DNA of 62,000 nucleotides from Chrysomallon squamiferum (Eukaryota > Mollusca > Gastropoda > Neomphalida > Peltospiridae), in NCBI GenBank assembly GCA_012295275.1, contig CM022670.1, positions 27,370,744 through 27,432,743 of the forward strand. Direction: 5' to 3'. The notes under the pieces were generated by a model that made no database searches, was not told the origin of the DNA, and worked only from the letters and a program-made list of their open reading frames with translations. This document shows, piece after piece, positions 40,490 through 54,000 of this stretch (within the stretch, counting starts at the first letter, position 1; each line of letters starts with the position of its first letter). A program made the position numbers and the translations under genes.

Positions 40490-43448
40490 ATGTTTAAAAA
40501 GAACAAATCACGGAACCAGCCAGGAGGAAGCAAAGAAACTGTAGACGGGAATTTAGTGAGTGGAACTCGAAGCATTTAAAATTAACCAAGAGTCGTAAAC
40601 AGTAATCACAGCAGCAAAAAGCTTGTTTTGATTTCCTGCTTCAGCCATTTATTTATTATTATCATGATCATTAATGACGTCTTGTTGTAAACCAAACTAT
40701 AAAACTAACACACACGTATTTTACTTTGTATCGTATCATGACAGTATTATTTGTCAGATTCCTTAATAATTGAATTATGTGCTTGTAAACTTGTAATAGA
40801 AAATTTATTGTATAATTATTAAACGCACGCACACACACACACACACACACCAAAATGACAGTTCCAAAACATCTAAATTTGAAAATTATTTCTTTCATTA
40901 TTATTATTTTTTTTTTAAATATATCCATACATCTAAATACACGATATATTAGTTTTCACTTTTTTTATTTTCATCAAGATGGTTAATTATTAATTTTGAT
41001 GATGTAAATATTAGGTGAAAATAATAAGTATACACACACTATATATAAAATAAAACAAAATATTCATTTATGAAAACTCTAACAATTTATTTGTCTCTAA
41101 AACTGACAGAGTGGATCTAGCAATGAAAATTTGAATTCAGTAAAAGATTCCAAAGAATCTGTAGATAAAATCTTACATCAGCGGGTCCATTTTCAGGCAA
41201 GTTTTTTTTTTTTTTTCACCAATAAAAAATAAATATTTAAAAGGTTATTATTATGTTAAATGAAAAAGCTCAAATTCAAAAAGTATATTAATTTAAACTT
41301 TAGTTAAAATTTGCTTTCCATGTACACTTCTTGAAAATAGCATTTAATGTTACTGAAGAAAAAAAAGGGGATAAAAAATTATTGAATTATTTTCTTTGTA
41401 TTTATTTACTTATAATTTAAAAGCTTTTGATAATTAAAATAAAATAAAAGCTTTATAATTTATGAAATTGCATTATTTTATTTTTATTATTTACATTTTT
41501 GTAGAGGGGATGAATTGAAATTTACATTACTGAAAGCAATTTTATGTTGCTGTGTGTTTTTTATTCATTTATTTTATTCAATTTAAAAAAACTTGTTTTG
41601 TTTTAGGTTTATTACCTTGGCATGGTTCAAGAAATTAACATGGGGAATGCTATGAAGCGAGACACAGAAGCTCAGCTTATAGACAGAGTAGAAGAAGCCC
41701 AGGTGTGTTAATTTCGCTATCAGCTTTGAGAACATTTAAATGTTTTTGTCAAGTTTAAATTTTTGTGTAATTATTTAACTGTTGTTGATACTGAACATCA
41801 AGAGAATATATGCGCAGTTCAAATATGAATTTATGAAAACCCCCACAAATAAGCCACACAATATTTTAATGAAATAGGGCCTATGCATATTTTTATATTA
41901 ATGACTTTAATGTATAATTACAATGACAGATTTAAGTGAAATACTAGAGCTATAAATGAGACGAGAATGTTGTAATGAGTTTAATAGATTTTAAACCACA
42001 AAAACACCCATTCCAGCTAGCTTGATGAAATATGGCTAATATTTGTATATTAATCATTTTAATATTTATTTAAAATTCTACATTTAATTGAAATCATCTA
42101 TGAATGTTTGAGACAAAAGAATGTTTGTAATGAGTTTACTAGTCTGAATATTGGTTATTATCTTGAAGTGTTAATGCCTGTGTCATTTAAGTAAATGTAG
42201 ATAAATATATTTATTCTGAGTATAAACTATAGTATGAAGCTAAAATAAATTTGAAGTCTTATTTTGCATTCAGATTGAAGGAAAACTGCCTCTTGCTGCT
42301 GTGGAAAAGGATAAAGTCATGATAAATGTTTCACGTCATGGAATTAAAGTTCTTGATACTGCAGGGCAGGTAACTAAAGTAATGCAGTCATTTCCACTAT
42401 AAACAATATATGGTTTGAATGTGAAAGTTTTCCCAAAAAGAACTTATTATTAATAGTTTAGATTTTCATAAATTTCTTAAACTCTTTAAACAAAATCTAA
42501 ACTATCAGACAAAAGGAAATTAAATAAATGGAACTCATTTAAAAAATGTGAATAAAAAAACTGAAGGAATAAATTAAAAATAATAAAATCCACTGAAAAA
42601 AGATAATAGAAATGGAAAAATTATAACCAGACAGATACCATATGTTTACATAATTCAGTGATACAAGAAGTAAGTATTGTGGTAGTATAAATGTATTTCA
42701 TTAGTTTTTTTCTTCACTGCAGGAGGTGCATCAGAGACATCCACTTCACACTATTGCACAGATGATTCATTACAATGATGGTTTTTCCAAACAGAATATT
42801 GCTGTGAAAATAGGCCAGGTTGGAAAGACTGTGTACCAGTGTTATGTTTTCCAGTGTCATTCAGAAGTAATTATTTCTGTTTAATATTAATGTGAATTAA
42901 AAATTATTAATTAGAAGATATATAGATAATGAAATACAAATATTAATATTATGGGTTTTTTTTTTTTTTTAAAGTGCCTTGGAATCTAAGTTTTGTTATC
43001 TTCAAAAACAGATAGAGATAGTTACCTTTACTTTACACAAAAAACAGGATGGAACCAAAGGTGCACTTGCTGGACGAGTACCTTTTCGAGCAAACAGCCA
43101 ATCATTGCTTTCTTGTTTAACTGTAGATGAATATTCAAATCAGTAATTGTAGCTCAAAACATTAAAAAAATAACAAAATCTATAATAACCATTCATACAG
43201 GTATTATAGGAAATATGAAAGATTATTGCTTCTGCTGTTATTGATTTAACTGTTAATGATTTCTGTATTAATATGTAGACTGGGACAACATTAGTTTGGT
43301 TATTTTAAGCAATTTATAATTAAAATTTTAAATATTTTTTAATTAATCTTTCATCTACAAAAGTAATGTTTTTAATACGCAGGATCAAGCCCAGGCCATC
43401 TGCCAGTGTGTTCGCCGCATATTTGATGCCATAACAGCTAAGACATGA
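40490..43448 (+). CDS. ITGB1BP1: integrin beta-1-binding protein 1 (ICAP-1), PTB-domain adaptor
   Basis: Six exons: 40490-40555, 41110-41196, 41607-41702, 42274-42369, 42723-42866, 43383-43448, all in phase 0, giving 184 residues (human about 200). In vertebrates ICAP-1 binds the membrane-distal NPxY of the beta-1 integrin tail and the N-terminal NPxY region of KRIT1, restraining integrin activation and shuttling to the nucleus. Evidence here: the basic start MFKKNKSR (human MFRKGKKR), a Ser/Asn-rich unstructured N-terminus, then a PTB fold with VYYLGMVQEI (beta-1), IEGKLPLAAVEKD, NVSRHGIKVLDT, HPLHTIAQMIHYNDG, VYQCYVFQC, and the C-terminal helix DQAQAICQCVRRIFDAI (human EQAQAICKVLSTAFDSV). 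Intron 2 has a GC donor (CAG/GCAAGT). A possible alternative last exon lies at 43012-43146. The neighbour on the convergent strand is CCM2, another KRIT1 partner. Confidence 0.92.
43012..43146 (+). CDS. possible alternative terminal exon of ITGB1BP1
   Basis: After a T-rich tract and an acceptor ending AAAAACAG at 43011, an open frame of 44 codons ends in TAA at 43144-43146. It is in phase with the exon ending at 42866. It would replace the final PTB helix with a sequence including KKQDGTKGALAGRVPF. It could instead be an intronic open frame by chance; transcript data are needed. Confidence 0.3.
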   Translation: MEIVTFTLHKKQDGTKGALAGRVPFRANSQSLLSCLTVDEYSNQ

Positions 43449-46400
43449 CAGAATATAAAATAAAATGTTAATCAAAGGTATATTGTAATACTCAGGTGCA
43501 CATCACATTTGTTGCAAGTAGGTTTAAGGTCTGAAACAAAACAATCTGCTTATTTAAACACAGGAACTATCAATCTCCAAACATTAAAATGACATTCAGC
43601 AACAGCTGTATTTTGCATTATTTCAAAATGGAAGGCTGTAAGAAAGATTCTGCAAACAGACACACAAGTCATGAACAGATATGTTTTTTAAAACTCACAG
43701 ATGTCTGGCATTCTATGTGTAAGAGTAGATTTTGTGATCCATTATCTCATCTTTGATCTGTGCAAGTCTGAACTACTCTTCAGTGATTAGACAACACTCA
43801 ACTTAGACTGTTAACACTATATATATATATATATATATGTATATCTCTGTGTGTGTAAATAATATTGAAGTATACACATATGCACATGCACGCACACAGA
43901 AATATTTTTGTCAAGAAAGATTTATGCAAATATTTTAATTAAATATATTTATATTTAATAAAGCCTTTTTTCTTTTCTTTTTTTGTACTTTCATTTGTGT
44001 TGAAAAACAAATACTTACCTCATATTTAAAAAAATACTGTACATGACAATCCAGCTGTGTAGTTAGAACAAGTTTAAAAACGAATACATTTTTTTTATCT
44101 TTACCAGTTAACCTGGCTGTTTTACTGGATAATAGCAATTACATTTGTGCCAACTCACGTTTATATCAAAATATTAGACAAAAGAAACAGTAACACTTTA
44201 TTTTTATTTATATTTTTTCAAAGTTGCATGTAAAGTTGGCAAACTACTACTCAGTTCACAGTTTTATTTCAGTTACTGAATAAAATAAATCCAGGTCAAA
44301 TATTTCATACAAAAATAAAACTTGAGTTGTGCAATGTACATCACTTTATTTCAAATATTATGCTTTGTTTTGTTTAACCTTCTGTTTGTATGACTAAGAT
44401 CACAAATAGCCTTTTTTATGTTTGATATACATAACAATATGCACATAATAATCAAAACTGTACGTAAGCTATATAAAAAGCTTGCAGCAAATAATGTACT
44501 AACAAAACCAAATGAATTCTTTTTTTTTTCCTATTTCATTTTTGATTAGAAACATTTTTCTCTTTTAACAAATTTATTTTGGGTGTGTATGTGTATGTTC
44601 TTGTGCTATTTGTCTCTCTGTAATGAGTAATCATGCAATATTATTTTCAGTTTTAATTATTTGTTATTTCATCCAAAGGACAATCAAAATAAATAGATAT
44701 ATTTTCAGTTTGATGATTTAGGAACAAAAATTCTCAGAAGAAATATTTTAAAGAAACAAAAACAATGAATATTAACAAAACACACACTCAACATATACTT
44801 AAATTTGATAATTACAGTGTGACTGGCACATTATAATAAACCCTGATTGATAACAGAGGATACTGAAAACATGAGTAACAACATGATTATATTTATGAAA
44901 CATATTGTGAAGAGTATAAAGCTATGAAGCATAAAACATTGATTTGTATAGTTTAAAAATCTACTCTATTGGCAGTTATAAAACACATTTGTAAAATATG
45001 ACAAACATAAGCACTTGTAAACATTTGTTACATATTTAAATATGTAAAAACCACAAATTCTGTTTTTAACATTATGTATCTGAATTATGATCTGTATCAA
45101 CAGATTTGTATAAAAAAAACATTTGCATTTATATATTTAAAATAAGAAATTGTTTTAGCAGAATATTTGTATCTTGCAGAAAACCATTATATAAGAGAAT
45201 TACTGTTTTAATTAATACATACCTGACATTTTATTTGTTTTTCACTACATATCCACTACATTTTAATAATAACCACCTGTTCATTTATTACCAAGAACCC
45301 CCCCAACAAGAAACAAAAATGAAATCTAATAAAATTAAAAATTAAATAACATTTACAATAGCATTTTAAAATTACAAGCTAACTTTTTAAGTCCATTTTA
45401 AAAAACCTAGAACAAGATAGCTGTGGTCTGCAAGTTAAACTATTATGGTATTAATCCACTGAATTTGTAAGAGAAAAAATACCTAATTTATTTTAAAACA
45501 GAATTAAATAATAATAATTATAATGATAATTTTAAAAAAAACCAAAACAACAACAACAACAAAACCACTACAATAAAAAAGAGAAAAGAAATAAAAGCCC
45601 CTGATTAGAATATTAATAAATACCTTGTATATACAAAATGCATCTGTGAATTATGCAGCCAAGAACTTCAGGAAGGAACCAATCCATGATTCCCAGGAAT
45701 TATCAGCACTGCCTGCAGTACAACAGTCTGTGTTTTGTTGTAATGTCCAGAGGAAAACAGACTGACATAATTTCATATTAAAATTGTTTTCATTTACAAA
45801 GTGTACAAATGAGCAAATTATATTTGACCTTTTTTTTCAGATAACAAACAAGTTCCTGGCCATTATTTTAATCCACAACCTCAGTTCGTTTTATATCACA
45901 TATAATTTTTATTATTTTTAAATCAAAACTGTAAAAGAATTTTCATATGACTTACAAAATTATACATGCAATATCAATTTATAGTTCTAAAAAAAAAATT
46001 TGATTCTTTATTAAGCTAAAAAGAAAATCATCATCATATTCATCATCTTAATTACAAATATTTTAAAAAAAAAAACCACCCTCCAAAACAACAACAGAAA
46101 ACGATCATCCAATTATTCACTTATTTCACAAACAATTTTCATTTTCTTCGTTTTTACAAACATGTAACATGTTTAAAATGTAAGTTGTAGCATTTTAGGG
46201 CACACTTACAATGACACTCTAAACAGTGAAAATGAAAATAATGTACGTTTGTATCAAGTGTTTGACACTTAGATTCAATTCTAAAAAAAAATTCAGGTTA
46301 AAATATGAGCATGAGGACAGTTTACTTATTTATTTTAATGTCATATTCATCCTATACAACCTAGACAACTAAAATAAACCAAAAAATCCCCAGTTTGATA

Positions 46401-48086
46401 ACCAGAATTAAGACACTGATCACATGTGACTGTGAAAACATTTGTTTGAAACTAACTTTAAAATTTGCATTCTGTGTAATTTTTAAATAATTATATTTAA
46501 AATAAATTGCGTTTAAAATGAATCTCACTGACTAACATAGGCTACTGTTATAAACAGGCTATAAGGCTCAATAAACACAAAAGCAACAAAAGAGTAAAAA
46601 AAATAAAAAATAAAACACTGAAACACAAACTGACACAGGCACCTATGTAAGTGCATTTTTTTTAAAATAGATATTTTCTCTTGATAATGCAAAAATAATA
46701 ATAATAATAAAATTAAATTCCTAAATTTAAATTACTTCAAAATGAAAGTTTATAAAAATAATTTTAAAAAATTACAGGATAATATTGTATCAAGTCTGTT
46801 TCAAAATGTAAGAAATTCAAGTCCTTAAAAAGAACTTCTTTGTATAATCAGGATGTAATAAAAAATTTCTAGCTGGATGGAATATAAGAAAATACATTAC
46901 AAGTCATCCAATTTGTAAAATCTTCATAGTGTTGTTGTGAACAACAGAAACAATAATTTAATAAAATCTTCTAACAAAATTTAAATAACAATAATAGAAT
47001 AAAATAATAAATACATGTAACTGTACTATATAATTTATATGAAAATATACATCTTGTTTCATAAAGAAAATAATAATTATAATAAAAACAAAATAATAAT
47101 CATAATAAAAATTAAAATAATAAAAATAATAAAAATATTCTTAAAAATCACTAATTTTTTTTTACTAACTTCAAAACATTTTTTTCTACTGATAGTTTTA
47201 CAAAATATTTTGCTGTAAAAAACTTTCACATGCTAAGACCTAGTTCATTTGCTACCATAGAATTTTATTTTTCATTTTCAAGGCATTGTAGTGCAGCTCA
47301 GGCCACTTCCCAGTCAAACATAAGAATAAAACTTTTCACTAGTTTCAAGAACACAGTTTTTGTTTTTGATGTATTTCACAAGAAAACATCAACTCGAGCT
47401 GAATTTTGTGTTGGGATTTGATAATATTATGGCACATTAATGTTAACACAGTAATGATGCAAATCAAAACTTGTCTTATGTTACATGTCAGCCTCAAATC
47501 TCTGAGAAAAAAGAAAAAAATAGCAAGTACTTGGGACTAGCTTATTGGTGGGTTAATGAAAAATATGCTTACAAATTTAACATGTAAATTTAAAATGTAA
47601 CTTATGCATGTACATACAGATGGCCTAAATATATTATATATTCACTTGTTAATGTACATCCTATGATAATAATAATTAAAAAAAACTTTTTTGATGAGAT
47701 TCATATTTTCAAGTTTATCTTTACAATATTTTATAAAAATAATGGAAAAAAAAAAGAAAAAAAAAAAAGAAAAGAAGAAAACAAAATTGAATTAAAATTT
47801 ATAACACCTTTACACCAACGGACTCACAACAATGAATTCTTTCCACATTTTTACATATGAATCATATCTAAGGAACAGATAAATGTCAGTCCATAGTTTC
47901 TTTTTCACATTATTATCTTAAAGTCATAGCTTTTTATTATTCTCAAAAACTGGTTGTAAGAAACAAATAAAATGTATTTAGGCTATTTGTTCATACATCA
48001 AAGAAAAAACAAAAATAAAATTATAAAACAACTGATCAGAACTGAACACAGTGAGATCATCATTCAGAGACTTGGAGCATTTCTTA
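43449..48086. other. convergent 3' region between ITGB1BP1 and CCM2
   Basis: About 4.6 kb with no recognised exon. Plus-strand AATAAA at 43957-43962, about 0.5 kb past the ITGB1BP1 stop and followed by T-rich sequence, is the best poly(A) candidate; another at 43459-43464 is very close to the stop. On the minus strand AATAAA at 47933-47938 lies about 150 nt past the CCM2 stop. Otherwise AT-rich with TA repeats at about 43816-43838 and A-rich runs. Confidence 0.5.
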
Positions 48087-51000
48087 TCACTGAGGCAGGT
48101 AGCTGTCTGGGTTGATGTTCACATTAACACTGGCATTCATTTTTTCAATAAGGTCTGTGACAATGTCAAGGATGTTCTGTGAGCTCTGATGATCACCATT
48201 GCTTATTGTACTTGCATTAGACATCTCGCTTACAGAACGGCTGTCATATAAAATAATTACAATAATATAGCTATACATTATGATTTAATCTAAATAGTAA
48301 ACAACATGTATAAACTTTAAAATCCAAACTGAAGAAATTCATTTTTTCATGGATAACAAGCATTCATTTATCTAAATTGACTAGTTAAAAAACCAAAAAA
48401 AAGAAGAAAATAAACAAAAAACCAAAAAAAACCCAAGACCTAAATCAGAATTTTTAGGGGTTTTTTTTGATAAAATTAATAGGAGAATAAATATATTCAA
48501 GTTCATCTTTAAATAATGAGAATTAGACAAAGAATAAATAAAAATTAAAAATTAAAAATTGTAGTAACTTACGTGTAACCATGCTTACTTCTGGTACTGG
48601 AGATAGTACTTGCATTTTCTGGAAGAGGAATGCCAATCTGCTGAAGATACCCATCAAAGGCTGGATAATGTTCAGCAGGAATGAATGGACTCAGTTCTGA
48701 AAAGTTAATGAGAAATAACAAAATATTTCTTCCATCCCAAGTAATAGATGTTACGTCTTCTGAGATTCAACCACTATTAGAAATAAATATTTAAATCAGA
48801 AACTCAATTCTGAACATTTAAGAATAACCATGTATATGCTATCACTCCTTTCACAGCCATAACAAAGATTTCTAGCCCTTGGATTATTCAACCAGTGCTA
48901 GATTTTGTTAAGTAAGTCCTTTTATTTAAGTTTCAAGAACCTTTTGATAATCTGCATAATTTCAACTTCAAACTTTTTCTGTTTAAATGCAAATAAATGG
49001 ATTATTAATAGAATTTATTAAAAATTTACTTTTCACAAATGTAAGGCTTTGGTTTGAACTTTATTGTCTGTGATAAAAATGTCCTTGCTACTGTACAGTA
49101 AGTGAGCTAAAAAGTGCGACAGCTATGGATTAATTTTCTTGTATTATTATTACAAAAATAATTACTATTAAGACTAAGTTATATTTAATTTCTAAAGGTT
49201 TATGATGGTTAACAAAAACAGATTCATGGAATGACATTTCAAAAACTGTTTACCTGCTAACATGTGTTTTCTTTCAGGACCAAACAACTGTCGCATATTC
49301 TCACAGAAATCTTGAAAAGGCATTTCATTATGCATAACTTTGAGAAGAGTGGCAAACTGTCGCAGTTCATCTGGTGAAAGACATTGGTGTATCTGAAAAC
49401 AAATAATAATATGTAATTTCTTCAGCAAAGTTTTAAGCATTACCTACAACTACCAAAGATAACCTTAAGCAGAATTTTTAGGGGTCCTGTCCTGTTTATC
49501 ATCATGCAAGTGTATTTAAAATATTTATTTCAGCTAATGCAAAAATTAATATATCTTCTCTGAACAAAGTTGATTAAAGAAAAAGAGAAAGAAAAAAAAG
49601 AAAATGCACAGGGATTAAGTACATTTAATAAATTCAGTATCTTTGTTTGAGTGTTTTGAAAATAAATATAAACATCTAAGGTTATCGCCTAAGTATTATT
49701 ATCCAACAAACAGTAATTTCTTCGAATTCACTAACAGTGTATGTTTGTCAATATTAGAACAAAAATCTCAATATAGCTATCATTAAAGATCAGCCAGTAA
49801 ACATTAAGTATCATGATCAGCCTTTGCTGAAATGCTGCACCTAGTGACCTACACACATCTGGTTGAAATTTCACTTGACACCCCAAACTATCTTCAGAAA
49901 ATGACCAGCCAACAAAGACAGCAATTCTTGTCAGATTCAAATGACTAAAAAATCACATCTGTAAGCATAAACATTTGTCTACTGTGATATTTAACTGAAA
50001 ACCATAAATCTGTCTCACAATGTGATTCTGTTCAGTAACTAAACTACCCATATACATAGTTACATATATCTATATCTATCTATCTATCTATGTATCTATC
50101 TCTCTATCTATATCTATAATCAATATTATTCTCATATTTAACGCCAAAACTAAATCATTAACACTAATTTAGTGACAGTTTTAAATGTTTATTTATAATA
50201 TGCTGAATGTTATGTTGTCTCTGTTTTACCTTTTTAAGAGTTTCTTTCAACAATTCTTTAGCAAGACTGACATCACTGCCTCTTGTGCTCTGTCCACTAG
50301 AACCATGTCTACCATGCACATGTGGTCTCATCTGCAGGTTGGAGTGTGTATTTGATATATCAGTGCTAGAGTCAGTAATGCTGCCAAAATTAATGAAAAA
50401 AACACTTAATTAATCAGTCTGAAGATGTGTATGTGAGCATGCTCAAAAAACATAATAATAAAAAGCAATCAAATATACAGATGGTAAAATAATAGTAATA
50501 ATAATAATGGAAGTTATAAGCATATTTTAATTAATTATTAGAAATCCAAAACAAGATTAAACAAAAAACAAACAAAAAAATAAGAACAACAAGAAGACAA
50601 TGGCAATAATAATAAAAATTAAAAATTAAAAAAAAAAAAAAACTTGTTGATAAAATATAAAGAATAAAAAATAATTAAGTGGACTGATTTTTTTTAATCT
50701 CAGATATCAGTCACTTATTTCATTTCATGCTCTATAACAATTTTCAGAGATGAAAAAAAGAAAAAGAAATGTGAATCCATTTTTCATAGGAAATAAAAAG
50801 TTAAATAAAGATTATGACACTGAAGGTGGAAGTGTTGTGAATTAAATCATAACACCAATATAGTAAACATTTAGAGTTTTTTTAACAACTACTTACAAGG
50901 AAGGCCTCTTTATATCAATTTGATTCATTGTAGATGACCCTATGAAAAATAATAAAAGAATCAAAAGATAATTTTGAACTGAAATTTAAAAAAAAAAATG

Positions 51001-54000
51001 GAAATGCCAAAATACTACTTTAAGTCTAAGAAAATATTACTGTAATGTTAAATGTAGCATTTAATTTTTTAACTGATAAAATAATCCTGAATGTGAAGTG
51101 ACATTACAAATTACATGAACAATAAGAGAAAAAAATGTTTACAAGCTTTATCATATATTTCATTAAACCAGACTCTTCTGAAATTAATTACAAGTAAGAA
51201 GCCTGCAACAGAAAGTTTTAAAAAATAATTCCCATTAATTAAATATATTAATGTTATTTGGAGACACATTCTTCTATCAGCTATATCCTTTTAATTAATT
51301 ATTATTAATCCAAAAAAAAAAAAAAATGTACATGTTTTTTCTTTTAAGAATCATTTTGGTGAAACAAGAAAGAGGTTTTACCAAGAAGCATGTGTGTACA
51401 TCATATATATATAAAATGATTAACATCAGTCATTTATTTGGAGTCAGTACCTGTTGATGTGCTGATTGAACTAGCATCTATTTTGTTGTCCAGCCACTGT
51501 AAAGTAGCATCTGTGTACACCAGCTGAAAACACTGACTGAATAAGGCACAGATTTCTTCAACGGTTTGCTGCAAACAGAAGTGTATCAAATAAAAAAAAA
51601 AAAAAATTTAAAAAATATATATTTCAGTCATATAATATGAATTTTAAAGCAAGGTATTTTTTTTTTTTTATATTATACAATATTTGTGTTATTATTTTTA
51701 CAATTTAGATCAAAAGGACCTAACAATGGAAAAATTCAAAGTTGAAAAATACAATAAATATTTTAATTTAATTTTATATTACTATTCTTTTCAGTGAAAG
51801 GCAGATTTAGTGAGTGGATCCCCACCCAAAAAAAAAAAAAAAAAATCCTAATTAATGTATTGTTTAATATTATAATTAAAAGTCCATTGGTTAAACATAT
51901 GAAAAAATCTGGTGATAACAAACTAAAGACTGTAAGATATTTATATTTGAAAATTTTCTACCTTATTATCACAGTAAAGTACAGTCAGACTGCAGTTTTC
52001 TGTTGTACCTAAAATACAGAATATTGCAATTATTTTATGTTATCATGCCTATCACAAACACACACATACTTTTATGTGACTATAAAAGAAAAATGATTTA
52101 ATTATTATTAAAAGTAATTATTTCAGTTGTAACCTTAATTTTTGCAGTGTATTTTTCATCCAACAAAAGCAGTAAAATAATAAATTATTTGAAAATGATT
52201 ATCATTTCTTAAATGACAAATTTTATCTTCTGCTTCTGCACATAATCTGATTTTGTGAAGATTTTGTTTTTCTGTCAATTACTTACCATGTTTTAGGGCA
52301 AGGATATGTTGACTATCATCTTTAATGTAACATGTTGCTGCTATTTCATGTACTGGAATCCTAATGAGCAAATCCTAAAAGAAATATAATAAAGGAGATT
52401 TCACTCTTTAGTAAAGTTCATATAAAAAGTGCTTTTCTGATTAATTAAAAAAAAACATGTCTACACTCACAAATTTCATTTACTCTGTTTAATGCATATA
52501 ACATAAAATCACAGACACCCCCCCAAAAAAAAAAAAAAAAAAAGAATATTTAACCAACAAACTTTTAATTATAATATTACACAAAAGCATACTAAACTAG
52601 TAAGGTTAACAGAAACATATTATATTATTTAGAGAAAAAGGTTAATTAGTGAACTCACCTCAGTAGCATTGTAACGACTAATTTTGATGTTGTAAACACT
52701 GATGCTGAAAATAGCCTGATCATCATACCCTACATGATGAGGAATGAAACGTTTCTTCTGAAATATTAACATTTTATATTGCTTCATCCAGAATTGGTAT
52801 GTTTAAATTTGAAACTAGTGTATTTAAAAAAAAAAAAATACATTACACTGAAGAAAAACAGAAATGGTAAAATGTATTATTATCAAACTGTCATTAAAAG
52901 TAAAGTCACTGGAGATATGCTAGGCTTGATCAGATAGCATAAAAATTTATTTATTTTAAAATGTATGAAATATTTCGGTACAAAATCTAGAAAAGTGTTC
53001 TGGTTTAGTGTCCAGGAAGAAAAAATGTTCACAAAATTTTCCAAATAGAAACATTTTATTATTTCATTAGACATATTTTATCTTGATTTAATAATATTCA
53101 GAAATTTAAAACAATCCATGATTTTGAGATCTTGCACAAATCTCTGAAAAGTGATAGCAAAAAAATAAAATATAAATAAATATAAAAAAAAGATTTAGAT
53201 GTCAGAAGCTGTATATTCTCACAACATGCTGTATTATTATACAATATAATAATGACTTTAATTTTTTTTACCTTTCCTTCATCAATGATTCTCAAGACAG
53301 TAGTCCGATTTGTTGTATCAATGTCAACTGGAACATCTTTTATTTCACCTGCATACTGAAAAACAGAAACACAGAATACTTAAAAATAATAATAATAAGT
53401 AACAAAAAAATAAATTTGAAAAAAAAATAACCCCAAAACACACCTACACACATTCAGTATTGATAATTAATTAATAAAAAGATAATAATAATTAAAAAAT
53501 CTAAAGCAGAGTGATTTAAAAAAACAAAAATTACAAATTGCCACATTAAAAAAAATCAGTCTTGGCATTGTCCAAGCCAGCTTTCTTGTTTAGATTTTCT
53601 GACTTTGACACAGAGTGAAAATCTGCAATACAGTCTATGGCATAAACAACTGCAATATAGACAATTACAGAGGTTATTCTTAGGTTGTAATATATTTACC
53701 AAAACAGCTTTTTCCACATTTTCCTCTATGAGAAACTGGGGTTTTATGTAGTAGTCAGGAGGTGTCAGATCATAACTTTTTAACATGCGTCGATCATACA
53801 TATTAATGTCTTGTCTGTTCACTTTGGAAGCTTTTATTGGATGGAAGAAATTCTGAAAATAAGATTAAAAAATTAAAAATTAAAAAAAACAAAAAAAACT
53901 GTGACTCTAATAAATAACAACAACAACACAATATTAATAAATGTGGATTTTAATATTTAATGAATGTTAAATGTAACTCTTTTTTTTTTTTTTTTCAGCC

